The notes under the pieces: generated by a model | The model's database searches: none | What the model saw: only the letters and a program-made list of their open reading frames with translations | What the model was told of the DNA's origin: nothing | Program-made: the position numbers and the translations under genes | Source of the DNA: a virus | Length of the DNA stretch: 24,707 nt | Strand: one strand, 5' to 3' | IMG/VR virus record: IMGVR_UViG_3300028925_005779 | Span: 1 to 24,707 of that record | Shown: in pieces, positions 7,895-15,408 of the stretch | Numbering within the stretch: the stretch's first letter is position 1 | How the letters are laid out: each line of letters starts with the position of its first letter

Positions 7895-9837
7895 TGATGC
7901 TGAAAACTTATACAGTAGAATTTAAAGGAAAAACTTATACGCTTGAGGGGAATAAACCACCCACAAGAAAAGATTTAGTTAAAATTGAAGAATTGCAAAA
8001 AATTAAAAGAATGAAGGAGTCGATTCCAGAAACTGACCAAATTATTAAAGGCGGTCTTATTAATTTAGTTCCAAGCACTTTAGGTGTTGCTAAAGATATT
8101 GGTACTGCAATCATTAATCCTATTGATACACTTTACGATATGAAAGACACTATTTTAGGCGGTGTTAATAATTTAGCTAAAAATGCTGGCATGGATTCGT
8201 GGGATGAGGGAAGAAGAAAGAAGTACGATAGAGAATCTCGAGGTCTTTTCAAAAAAGCAAGAGAGGCGTACGATGCAGGAGATAAAGAGGCTTCTGAAGA
8301 ATTTATTATGAAAGCAACTGAAGTTTCTAACTTATTTGACAAACAAACAAACAACGCATCTGGGGTGTATGAATATTTTAATAAAAAATACAATGATGAA
8401 AAAGGATTTAAAGATACGTTGAAAAATGATCCAGCATCAATTTTGTTAGATTTAAGTGCAATTATTAGCGGAGGGGGTACCCTTGTTGGAAAACTTGCCA
8501 CTTTAAGTTCAAAAGCTAACTTGTTAAGAAGTAAAAAATTAAAACAACCAAAAATATCAAAAACAGACAATAAATTTAATTTACAAAAATCATTAGTTGA
8601 TCAAAATATTGTTACATCAAAAAGACAAGCAGCACCACAAAGAGATTTTTCAGGAATATTTAAAAACGCCTCTGTAGAGAGTGGTCTTCGTGGAGCAAGC
8701 AATGTGCTAAACAAAACAGCAAATGCTATTAACCCAATCAATTACGGAATGAAAGCAGTTACTGGTACAGGTAGCTTATTGGCTCCAGTAGTAAGTGCAT
8801 TAACAACCAGAGGTGGTCCAGGAACTATAAGCACAGCTTTAAGATCTGGTCAAAAAGATATATTAAATACACTTAATCCTTTTTCTAAAAATGAGCCTAA
8901 ATTCTTTTTAGACCAAATGAGAGGAAAATCTAGTCCTGCACAGCTTGTTGATACAGCTAGAGATGCCTTGAGAAGTGTTGTAGCTGGTAAGAATAGGGAT
9001 TATAATACAGGAAAAATTAAGTTAGCAAAGAACGAAACTGCATTGTCTTTTGCAGGCATTGATAAGGCATTAATTACTGCAAGAGATAAATTCTCAATAT
9101 ACAAAGGTCAAATTGTTAATTCTGAAGCAAATAAAATATTAAATACCATTCAAAAAGATATTACTACATGGAAAAAGAATCCAGAGCTACATTCAGCTAT
9201 TGGAATGGATAAATTAAAACAAAAGGTACAAAGCCATATAGAAAGCATAGACCCTAAAAATAGACAAGCTGTAACTGCTGGTAAATCAGTAAGGGCAGAA
9301 ATTGCAAAAACTATCTCAAAACAAGCGCCTGAATATAGTAAAATTATGAAAGAATATGGTAGAGCCTCTGATGTAGTTAAAGAATTAGAAGCAGCATTAT
9401 CTTTAGGAACAAAAAGTGGCGTAGATCAAGCTATAAGAAAATTAACTTCTATTACTAGAAATAATGTCAATACCTCATTTGGCAGAAGAATAGATTTAGT
9501 AAAATTATTAGAAGACGCAGGTGGAAAAGGGCTGATGGAAGAAATTGTTGGCGCATCTTTTCAAGGCTTTAAGCCTAGAGGGTTAGAGGGAGCAATGTCG
9601 CAAAGTGTCGCAGGGTTAGGGGTTGGTGCTGGAGCTGTTGCTGGTGTAGTTAGCCCAGGATTAGTTCTTGGTTTGTTAGCCACGCAATCACCTAGAGTTA
9701 TTGGAGAGATATTGTATAAATTAGGACAAACAGGGGGAGTTCCAGCTAAATTAGTTACTGAATTAGCTAGAATGCCTAAATTTAGAAGTGTAGTGGCTCC
9801 GTATCTTGTGGCTTCTGAAAAGAGCAAGGAACAATAA
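7894..9837 (+). CDS. Large probable internal virion / ejection protein
   Basis: 647 aa, the largest protein here. Residues 1-40 form a small lysine-rich domain (YTVEFKGKTYTLEGNKPPTRKDLVK). There follows a helical region with a charged coiled-coil stretch (about 100-150), then the Lys/Asn-rich centre. The C-terminal 100 residues include a strongly hydrophobic Gly/Ala/Val block (VAGLGVGAGAVAGVVSPGLV) likely to enter membrane. Size, place just before lysis genes, and amphipathic build fit a DNA ejection channel component like T7 gp15/gp16 in role, not in demonstrated homology. Two adjacent in-frame ATGs (7894, 7897) follow a GAGG site; the first gives a TAATG overlap. Confidence 0.5.
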   Translation: MMLKTYTVEFKGKTYTLEGNKPPTRKDLVKIEELQKIKRMKESIPETDQIIKGGLINLVPSTLGVAKDIGTAIINPIDTLYDMKDTILGGVNNLAKNAGMDSWDEGRRKKYDRESRGLFKKAREAYDAGDKEASEEFIMKATEVSNLFDKQTNNASGVYEYFNKKYNDEKGFKDTLKNDPASILLDLSAIISGGGTLVGKLATLSSKANLLRSKKLKQPKISKTDNKFNLQKSLVDQNIVTSKRQAAPQRDFSGIFKNASVESGLRGASNVLNKTANAINPINYGMKAVTGTGSLLAPVVSALTTRGGPGTISTALRSGQKDILNTLNPFSKNEPKFFLDQMRGKSSPAQLVDTARDALRSVVAGKNRDYNTGKIKLAKNETALSFAGIDKALITARDKFSIYKGQIVNSEANKILNTIQKDITTWKKNPELHSAIGMDKLKQKVQSHIESIDPKNRQAVTAGKSVRAEIAKTISKQAPEYSKIMKEYGRASDVVKELEAALSLGTKSGVDQAIRKLTSITRNNVNTSFGRRIDLVKLLEDAGGKGLMEEIVGASFQGFKPRGLEGAMSQSVAGLGVGAGAVAGVVSPGLVLGLLATQSPRVIGEILYKLGQTGGVPAKLVTELARMPKFRSVVAPYLVASEKSKEQ

Positions 9838-10040
9838 TGGATAGCATAAACCCAGTAGAGTTTGGCAAAATGAAAGAGCAGATCGAACAATTACAAAAAG
9901 GTCAGGACGAACTTCGAAAAGACATGAAAGAAATGCTTGCTTTAGCTAATAAATCTAAAGGTGGTTTTTGGATGGGTATGGGGATAGCTTCGTTTGTGGG
10001 TGGCTTAATATCTATAGCTATTAGGAACTGGATTCAATAA
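9837..10040 (+). CDS. Small coiled-coil membrane protein, lysis-region
   Basis: 67 aa. Residues 8-40 form a heptad-like helix (KMKEQIEQLQKGQDELRKDMKEM) and residues about 45-66 a single membrane segment (FWMGMGIASFVGGLISIAI). The layout 'coiled coil then one C-terminal TM' is common in small phage proteins beside holins, sometimes haemolysin XhlA-like. Starts and ends in TAATG overlaps, so it is translated with its neighbours. Probably an accessory lysis protein; may act with the next membrane peptide and the 3TM holin. Confidence 0.55.
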   Translation: MDSINPVEFGKMKEQIEQLQKGQDELRKDMKEMLALANKSKGGFWMGMGIASFVGGLISIAIRNWIQ

Positions 10041-10165
10041 TGAATACAAAACAAGAGTCTTTTGATAAGCTATTTAGTAAGCCAGTAATAATAACAGTTG
10101 CTCTATTAGCAGCACTACCTATTACTCCTGTTATTTTAGCTTTAATTTATGGATGGAGTAACTAA
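10040..10165 (+). CDS. 41-residue membrane peptide, lysis-region
   Basis: Short gene of 41 codons. It starts at the last A of the previous TAA (TAATG) and its own TAA shares its last base with the next ATG, so it is locked into the translational relay. After a polar N-terminus (NTKQESFDKLFSKP) it has one hydrophobic segment of about 23 residues with two prolines (VALLAALPITPVILALIYGW). The predicted topology is one membrane span. Accessory holin or antiholin is a reasonable guess from position; the sequence itself does not identify it. Confidence 0.55.
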   Translation: MNTKQESFDKLFSKPVIITVALLAALPITPVILALIYGWSN

Positions 10166-10536
10166 TGTTAGCAGCACTTATATCACCAGTCGCAGCACTA
10201 CTAGACAAGTTTATACCTGATGCAGACACTAAAAATAAACTAGCACATGAGATAGCTACACTTGCAGAAAGACAAGCACATGAAATTGCATTAGCACAGA
10301 TAGCAGTAAACAAAGAAGATGCTAAAGGTGCATGGTTTCAAGCAGGTTGGCGACCAGCAGTAGGTTGGGTTTGTGTTGCAGGGTTTGCTATAAACTTTCT
10401 TATATCACCATTAGCTGCACCTTTTGGTGTAATAATTCCACAAGCTGATACAGCTACTATGTTACCTGTGTTAATGGGTATGCTAGGTCTAGGTGGTTTA
10501 AGATCATACGAAAAGAAAAATGGTTTAAATAAATGA
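10165..10536 (+). CDS. Holin of the 3TM family
   Basis: 123 aa inner-membrane protein that would form the lesion letting the endolysin reach the cell wall. The N-terminal half is a helix with amphipathic stretch (LAHEIATLAERQAHEIALAQIAVN). The diagnostic part is the GAWFQAGWRPAVGWVC segment at about residues 55-70, followed by two hydrophobic spans (GFAINFLISPLAAPFGVII and MLPVLMGMLGLGGL) and a short basic tail. This matches the Holin_3TMs family layout (PF11351 by recollection). The endolysin gene begins inside its stop codon (ATGA). Confidence 0.8.
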   Translation: MLAALISPVAALLDKFIPDADTKNKLAHEIATLAERQAHEIALAQIAVNKEDAKGAWFQAGWRPAVGWVCVAGFAINFLISPLAAPFGVIIPQADTATMLPVLMGMLGLGGLRSYEKKNGLNK

Positions 10537-10976
10537 TAATGGCAAGTCCTAATTTTAGTATGGATGAATTAACTCATTCAGACACAGCAGCAAGGCATGG
10601 TATAGACAATACACCTAATGATAATGAAAAAGAAAACCTTTATAAATTAGCAATGGAGATGGAAGATGTTAGAGAACTTCTTAATAATAAGCCTATTTTT
10701 GTTAGCAGTGGCTATCGTTGTTTGGCTCTTAATGAATTACTCGGTAGTAAAAAAACATCTGCTCACACTAAAGGATTGGCTGCAGACCTTACTTGTCGTC
10801 AGTACGGAACTCCTAACGAAATTGTATTCGCTCTTATTAATTCCAGTATTCCTTATGACCAGGTTATCTTGGAGTTTAATAGATGGGTCCATATCTCTTT
10901 TTGTGAAGATCAAGAAACACCTCGCAGACAGGCTTTAATTATCAACAAACAAGGCACAATGTTATACTCTGATTAG
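10533..10976 (+). CDS. Endolysin, M15-family zinc peptidase
   Basis: 147 aa cell-wall peptidase (Peptidase_M15_3 type) that would cleave peptidoglycan cross-links at lysis. It begins FSMDELTHSDTAARHGIDNTP, the usual start of this family. The three zinc ligands are visible as His78 and Asp85 in SAHTKGLAADL and His120 in RWVHIS, with the SSGYRC motif at 58-63. No signal peptide, so export depends on the upstream holin. Start at 10533 overlaps the holin stop (ATGATAATGGC); the second ATG at 10539 is an alternative. Length is normal for a single-domain phage endolysin. Confidence 0.88.
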   Translation: MIMASPNFSMDELTHSDTAARHGIDNTPNDNEKENLYKLAMEMEDVRELLNNKPIFVSSGYRCLALNELLGSKKTSAHTKGLAADLTCRQYGTPNEIVFALINSSIPYDQVILEFNRWVHISFCEDQETPRRQALIINKQGTMLYSD

Positions 10977-10999
10977 AATATTAAAGAGGTAACTTATTA

Positions 11000-11740
11000 A
11001 TGAAGATACTTATTTTAGATATAGAAACATCTCCGCATACAGGATTTCATTGGGGACTGTTTCAACAGAACATTAGCATAGGTCAGCTAATAGAAAGTTC
11101 TACTGTGTTATGTTGGGCAGCTAAATGGTTAGGTGAAAAAAAGGTACATTTTTCTAGTGTATACGACACAACTCCAATTAAGATGATTAAAGAAATACAT
11201 AAGCTTATAGATGAGTCTGATGCAATTATTACTTACAATGGCAAACGATTTGATATGCCAACGCTTAACAAAGAATTTCTTATTCACAAACTACCACCAC
11301 CTAGTCCATACAAAGACATTGATCTGATTAATACTGCTAGAGGTAAATTTAAATTTGCTAGTAATAAATTAGATTATATTGCTCAAACGCTAGGAATAGG
11401 ACAAAAAACCTCTCATCAAGGTATGCCATTATGGATTGAGTGTATGGCTAAAAATCCTAAAGCATGGAAGCTGATGAAAAGATATAATATTAATGATGTA
11501 AAATTAACAGAAGAAGTTTATGATAGATTAAAGGGTTGGATTAACATTCACCCTAATCACAATATATTATCAAAAGGTGTAGTTTGCCCTAATTGTGGTG
11601 GCAATCATTTACAGAAAAGGGGAACATCATTAGCTCTAACAAAAGTTTGGCAAAGGGTTCAATGCCAAGACTGCGGCAAGTGGTCAAAACTAAACAAACC
11701 AATAGAAACAAAAAAATCAGACTCGGCTACTCCCATATAA
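11000..11740 (+). CDS. DnaQ-like 3'-5' exonuclease with C-terminal zinc ribbon
   Basis: 246 aa RNase H-fold exonuclease. Metal-binding residues are visible: Asp7 and Glu9 in LDIETSP, the second motif in ITYNGKRFDMPTL, and the late Asp in YNINDVKLTEEVY. A four-cysteine zinc ribbon follows (Cys196-Pro-Asn-Cys199 and Cys222-Gln-Asp-Cys225). This exonuclease-plus-ribbon layout is familiar in phages; the substrate is presumed DNA and the role may be in replication, repair or host DNA breakdown. It begins a new transcription or translation block after a 23-nt gap with an AGAGG ribosome site. The C-terminal 12 residues overlap nothing. Confidence 0.78.
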   Translation: MKILILDIETSPHTGFHWGLFQQNISIGQLIESSTVLCWAAKWLGEKKVHFSSVYDTTPIKMIKEIHKLIDESDAIITYNGKRFDMPTLNKEFLIHKLPPPSPYKDIDLINTARGKFKFASNKLDYIAQTLGIGQKTSHQGMPLWIECMAKNPKAWKLMKRYNINDVKLTEEVYDRLKGWINIHPNHNILSKGVVCPNCGGNHLQKRGTSLALTKVWQRVQCQDCGKWSKLNKPIETKKSDSATPI

Positions 11741-11751
11741 GGAAAATGCAA

Positions 11752-11913
11752 ATGGACATTCAACTTATTGCTATAGCTATGGAAGGAAAAACTATTGAAG
11801 CAATTGATGTAGTTTATGGCGAAGATACTATGGTAATCCATTTATCAGACGGCAGTTCTGTAGAGCTTATTATTGATTCAGCATATATGAACATTCAAGA
11901 CCTTGATGACTAA
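11752..11913 (+). CDS. Small hypothetical protein
   Basis: 53 aa from the ATG at 11752, chosen because AAGGA at 11739-11743 lies 8 nt upstream; the ATG at 11746 would sit only 2 nt away. Longer readings in the same frame would run back through the end of the exonuclease gene. Sequence is beta-rich and acidic (TIEAIDVVYGEDTMVIHLSDGSSVELIID), suggesting a small beta-sandwich or barrel. No family recognised. Confidence 0.5.
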   Translation: MDIQLIAIAMEGKTIEAIDVVYGEDTMVIHLSDGSSVELIIDSAYMNIQDLDD

Positions 11914-12145
11914 CAAAGACCTCTTTGTATCAAAAACAATTAAAGAACGCAACATGAAGCTGGTGACACTTCCAGATGGCACTAAAACAGATACTTGGAG
12001 TAAAGAATATATGCTGTACTGCGAAGCATTGGATTTATCTAGGAAACCTATAGAAAAGCGTAGGGAATGGCTAAACAGATTAAAAAATAAAGACAGGGTG
12101 GATGGATTAAAAACTTGGCTACGATTAATATGGAAAAATAAATAA
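11906..12145 (+). CDS. Small basic hypothetical protein
   Basis: 79 aa, ATG at 11906, overlapping the previous gene by 8 nt. The pattern LPDGTKTDTWSKEYMLYCEA followed by RKPIEKRREWLNRLKNK and RVDGLKTWLRLIW is seen in short proteins of many phages and prophages, where the acidic/aromatic YMLYCEAL core is followed by a basic helix. Function unknown; a nucleic-acid-binding helix bundle is possible. Its TAA overlaps the next ATG by 1 nt. Confidence 0.55.
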   Translation: MTNKDLFVSKTIKERNMKLVTLPDGTKTDTWSKEYMLYCEALDLSRKPIEKRREWLNRLKNKDRVDGLKTWLRLIWKNK

Positions 12146-13152
12146 TGGGACTACTAGATTTATTACAACAAGGCTATCAAAAATACAAACAATCTGACAC
12201 GCCAGTTGCTACATTATTGCGTAACAAACCCAAAAATTTTATTCCATCAGTAGCTAGAAATTTAGATCAACAACTTTCATTGTTGCAAACACCAGAAGGA
12301 GTATTAGATTTAGTAAATCCTGTATCAAAAATAGGAGGATTATTGGGCTCAATCAATATGGGAAATAAAAGTTTTTCTCAATTTTCTCCAAAAGCAGTTA
12401 TGGCATTTAAACAAGCTAATGATATACCAAAACCAAAAAGAATAAGTAGTAGGCCAATTCCTAATGAAATAATTAAAGAAAGAAACGCATTAATAGATGG
12501 AACAATTACAAATTCTGAATATTACGCTAAACAAAATAAACTTTATCCTTTTACTTATTTTAAAGAAGTACCTAAACTAACAAATGTATTTGATATTGGA
12601 AAAGCATTAAAGCACTCAAAGTTGCCTTCTGAAGAAGCAATAAAAGGACAAGTAAAAGGTGGTAGAGCTATTTTAGGATTAGGTGCAAGTATTGATGATG
12701 GAACAAAGATAACATCAAGATTAGATATTGATGCTTACGATATATATAATGTATGGTCAGCTAGTATAAGAGGTGCTACAAAGGCAGGTAAAGATACAAC
12801 TGTTTATGGACAAGCAGCACACTTAATAAGCAAAGGTAAAGATAAAGTAAAACTTAAAGGCTCGGCACAAAAATCATTAAAAATAGCAGAAGGTGGTGGA
12901 AAAAGTCCATTTGCTGTAATGGATGGATATTGGAAAGCAAATTCACCAGAAACTATAAGAGAATTAGCAGTAAAATATATTGACAATCCTGAATGGGTGC
13001 AAGTTGCTTTTAATCCAACAAAATCAGGTCATTTTATGGATAAAATAAAAGGAATACCAGTAACTGAAGCAGATGAAGTTATACAAATTGGACCTTTAGT
13101 ATTGGGGAAAAATGTAAAATATGATTTAAACCTTCAACCATTTAGCAAATAA
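12145..13152 (+). CDS. Late protein with polyvalent-protein-like C-terminal domain
   Basis: 335 aa, start in TAATG overlap. The first 75 residues look like an internal-virion leader (LLDLLQQGYQKYKQSDTPVATLL, then LVNPVSKIGGLLGS). The C-terminal third reads WVQVAFNPTKSGHFMDKIKG followed by IPVTEADEVIQIGPLVLGKNVKY. I recognise this 'NP..SG.F.D...G.PV..ADEVIQIGPLVL.K.V.Y' pattern from very large polyvalent proteins of phages and conjugative elements that are carried into recipient cells. Function of that domain is not established to my knowledge. Expressed late and next to a kinase-domain protein, it may be an ejected effector; this is inference. Confidence 0.5.
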   Translation: MGLLDLLQQGYQKYKQSDTPVATLLRNKPKNFIPSVARNLDQQLSLLQTPEGVLDLVNPVSKIGGLLGSINMGNKSFSQFSPKAVMAFKQANDIPKPKRISSRPIPNEIIKERNALIDGTITNSEYYAKQNKLYPFTYFKEVPKLTNVFDIGKALKHSKLPSEEAIKGQVKGGRAILGLGASIDDGTKITSRLDIDAYDIYNVWSASIRGATKAGKDTTVYGQAAHLISKGKDKVKLKGSAQKSLKIAEGGGKSPFAVMDGYWKANSPETIRELAVKYIDNPEWVQVAFNPTKSGHFMDKIKGIPVTEADEVIQIGPLVLGKNVKYDLNLQPFSK

Positions 13153-13161
13153 AAGAATATT

Positions 13162-14547
13162 ATGACACTAGAAGAATTACAAAAAATAATAGGACAACAA
13201 ACTTCTAACTTGCAATTAAAAATGCCTGCAAGAGAAACTAATCCTAATTACGAGTACGACAATATGGGTCAGCCAATTATTCCAGAATTTAGGGAAAATA
13301 TACCTAATCAAGCATTAAAAATTGGTGGGAACATAATAAACAAAACAAAAGATTTGTTTAACATAAAACCTAAAAATGATATGCTTGGTGAAGATTTTGT
13401 ATATGTTAGAGGTCAGCCTATTCCAATCACAAAAGATGAAAAAGAAATGAGGCAGGAAAATCCACCAGCTGGAATTTTAGGTGATATGATGATTGGTAGC
13501 GGGGGAAATGCTTTAGAAGATTTGGCGTATGGTTATAAACCAAAGACAGAAAATTTAGTAGATTTAGGCTTACTTGGTATTACTCCGTTTTTAGGTGGCA
13601 TTAAAGGGCTTGCGTCAGCCGTAAAAAATACAAACAAGATAACAGATTTTATTCCTAAAAATTATAACAAATTAGATCAAGACTTACTTTTTAACAGTAG
13701 AGTAGATAATAACTTTGTTCCATTAGAAATGGGCTATAAAAATATACCAGACACTTTAGGCGGCAGAAGAATAGATACAGACATAGCAAGGGAGCTAATG
13801 CCAGAATATAACTCTGGCAATATTTTAGAAAGGATGCTTGGTATAACAGGAAGTCGTTATCGCTCTAGTGATGCACATCAAGGAGCTAGTAATTTTAGCT
13901 CACGCCTTTTTGATGAATTATTAAAAGACCCTATACCAAAAGGAATTAGTGATAAGGCTACATTTACTAGTGGTGGAGCTGGCTCTGGAAAAACAAGCAG
14001 CCTAACAAAGCTAATTGATCCTTCTTCTAAAGTAATTCGTGATACAACTTTATCTAATTACCCAAAAGCAGTAAATCAAATTGACAATGCTATAAAATCT
14101 CATACTGGCAAAACACCTGTAGATATTTTTTATGTAAACAAAAGCCCAATAGATTCTTTTGAAAATATTATAAAAAGAACTTCACGACAAGTAGAAGAAT
14201 TTGGTAGTGGCAGAATTGTGAATATTGATGAAGCAAAAAGGACTCACTCAAACTCTTTAAAAACAATTAAAAAATTAAAAAGACATTACAAAAATAACGA
14301 TTTAGTTAATATTAAAATTGTTGATAATAATAAAAAAACCCCTAAAATATCATCATTAGATAAACTTCCTAAATCAATAAAGCCTGAAATTCTTGAAAAT
14401 AAGTTTATAGATATATTAACGGAAGCAAGAAAAAGTGATAAAATTGATCAAGATGTTTATACAAAAATGCTAAATGGAAGAACTGACCCTTTAGCTATAA
14501 AGCCAACTATAGGTGAAACAGTTGGCGATATAATATATGGCTTTTAA
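13162..14547 (+). CDS. Late protein with zeta-toxin-like P-loop kinase domain
   Basis: 461 aa. Residues 1-200 are a non-enzymatic leader with Pro-rich start and a hydrophobic helix (VDLGLLGITPFLGGIKGLAS), like internal virion proteins. A P-loop kinase domain follows: TFTSGGAGSGKTSS (Walker A, residues 271-278), VIRDTTL (291-297) in place of the early acidic motif, and GRIVNIDEAKRTHSNS (from 350) matching the 'GR.V....H' lid region of zeta toxin-type kinases, with a strand near 385 (LVNIKIVDNN). Zeta toxins phosphorylate UDP-activated peptidoglycan precursors; whether this one does is unknown. No antitoxin neighbour is evident. The C-terminus is Lys-rich. Confidence 0.6.
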   Translation: MTLEELQKIIGQQTSNLQLKMPARETNPNYEYDNMGQPIIPEFRENIPNQALKIGGNIINKTKDLFNIKPKNDMLGEDFVYVRGQPIPITKDEKEMRQENPPAGILGDMMIGSGGNALEDLAYGYKPKTENLVDLGLLGITPFLGGIKGLASAVKNTNKITDFIPKNYNKLDQDLLFNSRVDNNFVPLEMGYKNIPDTLGGRRIDTDIARELMPEYNSGNILERMLGITGSRYRSSDAHQGASNFSSRLFDELLKDPIPKGISDKATFTSGGAGSGKTSSLTKLIDPSSKVIRDTTLSNYPKAVNQIDNAIKSHTGKTPVDIFYVNKSPIDSFENIIKRTSRQVEEFGSGRIVNIDEAKRTHSNSLKTIKKLKRHYKNNDLVNIKIVDNNKKTPKISSLDKLPKSIKPEILENKFIDILTEARKSDKIDQDVYTKMLNGRTDPLAIKPTIGETVGDIIYGF

Positions 14548-14549
14548 AA

Positions 14550-14639
14550 TCAGCCTAGTCTAGGTATTGATATTCTAATAAATCTTTCTGCCATTACAAA
14601 TATTATTATTACCCATATCATTGCAGTAGTTACGTTCAT
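14550..14639 (-). CDS. 29-residue membrane microprotein
   Basis: Minus-strand gene of 29 codons, convergent with the kinase-domain gene and ending 2 nt from it. Support comes from a very strong ribosome site (AAGGAGGG, 6 nt before the ATG) and a clean hydrophobic segment (AMIWVIIIFVMAERFIRI) with a basic end. It would be a single-span membrane peptide and the last gene of the minus-strand run from 15408. No family recognised. Confidence 0.5.
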   Translation of the reverse strand: MNVTTAMIWVIIIFVMAERFIRISIPRLG

Positions 14640-14679
14640 TTAAAACCCTCCTTTATATTTTATTATAACACCCTCTGTA

Positions 14680-14931
14680 TTAATCCCAAAAGTTACCTTC
14701 TGCTAAATAGTAATCTGATCCATTCCCATCATCAAACCATGCAAAATTTACAACACCTGTTAGCTTGTAAACTCTTTTATTCATAGCAGTCATGTAACAT
14801 GGGTCAGGGTTTTTGTAGCCAGACTTTTTATAATGTCCAAAGTCATTATATTTTTCAGCTACTTGTTTAGTAATTTTGTGAACTTTCTTACCAATTCTAA
14901 ACAATCCATAATCTTTATTTGCATATCTCAT
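14680..14931 (-). CDS. Hypothetical early-region protein
   Basis: 83 aa with a GGAG site just upstream. Basic N-terminal half (YGLFRIGKKVHKITKQVAEKY) and an aromatic/acidic end (NFAWFDDGNGSDYYLAEGNF). Contains one Cys (NPDPCYMTAMNKRVYKL). The leader sequence before its start is a perfect copy of the one before the next upstream gene. I recognise no family. Small basic early proteins of this sort often bind host factors, but nothing here shows it. Confidence 0.55.
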   Translation of the reverse strand: MRYANKDYGLFRIGKKVHKITKQVAEKYNDFGHYKKSGYKNPDPCYMTAMNKRVYKLTGVVNFAWFDDGNGSDYYLAEGNFWD

Positions 14932-14955
14932 TATCTTTCTCCTTTTAAAATTACT
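14928..14955. repeat. 28-bp direct repeat, copy 1 (translation-start cassette)
   Basis: Identical to 15178-15205. On the minus strand it runs from an A/T leader through AAAAGGAG to the ATG and next base of the 83-aa gene. Here the copy is non-coding upstream of the ATG, whereas in copy 2 the same bases encode the end of a gene. Confidence 0.85.
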
Positions 14956-15181
14956 AAAATATTACAAATGGTGAAACTGCCCATTTTGGATTGGCTTTTT
15001 TGTTTAACTGATTTACTTTTTCTTGAGCCTCTTTCTCGTTTTCAAACTTCACACATTCACCAGACTCATCTTTGTAAAATTCTGTTGGTTGGTAAGTTTT
15101 AGTAAATTTTTTTCCCGATCTGTATGTTCGTATTTCACTAATTTCATGTCCCAACCTATTAATTTCAAATCCTTTTTTCAT
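14954..15181 (-). CDS. Hypothetical early-region protein
   Basis: 75 aa from the ATG at 15181, chosen because GGAGAAAGATA precedes it; a start at 15214 would lie inside the previous gene without need. Sequence: basic N-terminal part (KKGFEINRLGHEISEIRTY), then a beta-rich section with conserved-looking FTKTYQPTEFYKDESGECVKF-like text and a helix (ENEKEAQEKVNQLNKKAN). Its ATG shares the A with the preceding TAA (TAATG). No family recognised. Confidence 0.5.
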   Translation of the reverse strand: MKKGFEINRLGHEISEIRTYRSGKKFTKTYQPTEFYKDESGECVKFENEKEAQEKVNQLNKKANPKWAVSPFVIF

Positions 15182-15205
15182 TATCTTTCTCCTTTTAAAA
15201 TTACT
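15178..15205. repeat. 28-bp direct repeat, copy 2 (translation-start cassette)
   Basis: Identical to 14928-14955. On the minus strand it encodes the final residues (GER then TAA) of the 15181-15408 gene and simultaneously provides the ribosome site and ATG for the next gene. Confidence 0.85.
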
Positions 15206-15408
15206 TCTTCCCATGTTAATACGTTAATAAATTCTTTTAAATTATCTGCATCAGATTTTTTATTGTCATTAAGTAATTCAGCAATAGCACAAATCATAAA
15301 ATCTTTTTTCATAGATTTTGATGCAGCCACTTTTTCTATAAATAGCCCAACTTGATCAGGTGTAATATTATATTGATCTGCGTTGTATTTTCTTGTATCT
15401 TCAGCCAT
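15181..15408 (-). CDS. Hypothetical early-region protein
   Basis: 75 aa, ATG at 15408 with AGGAG 7 nt upstream; an in-frame GTG at 15414 is a less likely start. The protein appears all-helical: a Tyr-rich start (RKYNADQYNITPDQVGLFIEKV), a middle helix with one Cys (DFMICAIAELL), and LKEFINVLTWEEVI at the end. First gene of the leftmost minus-strand run. No family recognised. Confidence 0.5.
   Translation of the reverse strand: MAEDTRKYNADQYNITPDQVGLFIEKVAASKSMKKDFMICAIAELLNDNKKSDADNLKEFINVLTWEEVILKGER

Noticed and set aside
8133-8570. Minus-strand open frame of 145 codons inside the large ejection protein gene
   Set aside because: Opposite the clearly coding plus-strand gene, Ser/Leu/Phe-rich as expected of a reverse shadow, with no ribosome site or neighbours on that strand.
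9561-9890. Minus-strand open frame of 109 codons at the end of the ejection protein gene
   Set aside because: Reverse shadow of Gly/Ala-rich coding sequence; crosses a gene boundary on the plus strand and has no ribosome site.
14554-14564. Palindrome CCTAGTCTAGG between the convergent genes
   Set aside because: Loop of one base is too small for a terminator hairpin and the bases encode the end of the 29-residue gene; no T run follows.
14833-15355. Plus-strand frames opposite the three small early genes
   Set aside because: Phe/Ser/Leu-rich shadows; the minus-strand frames have proper ribosome sites and coupled starts.
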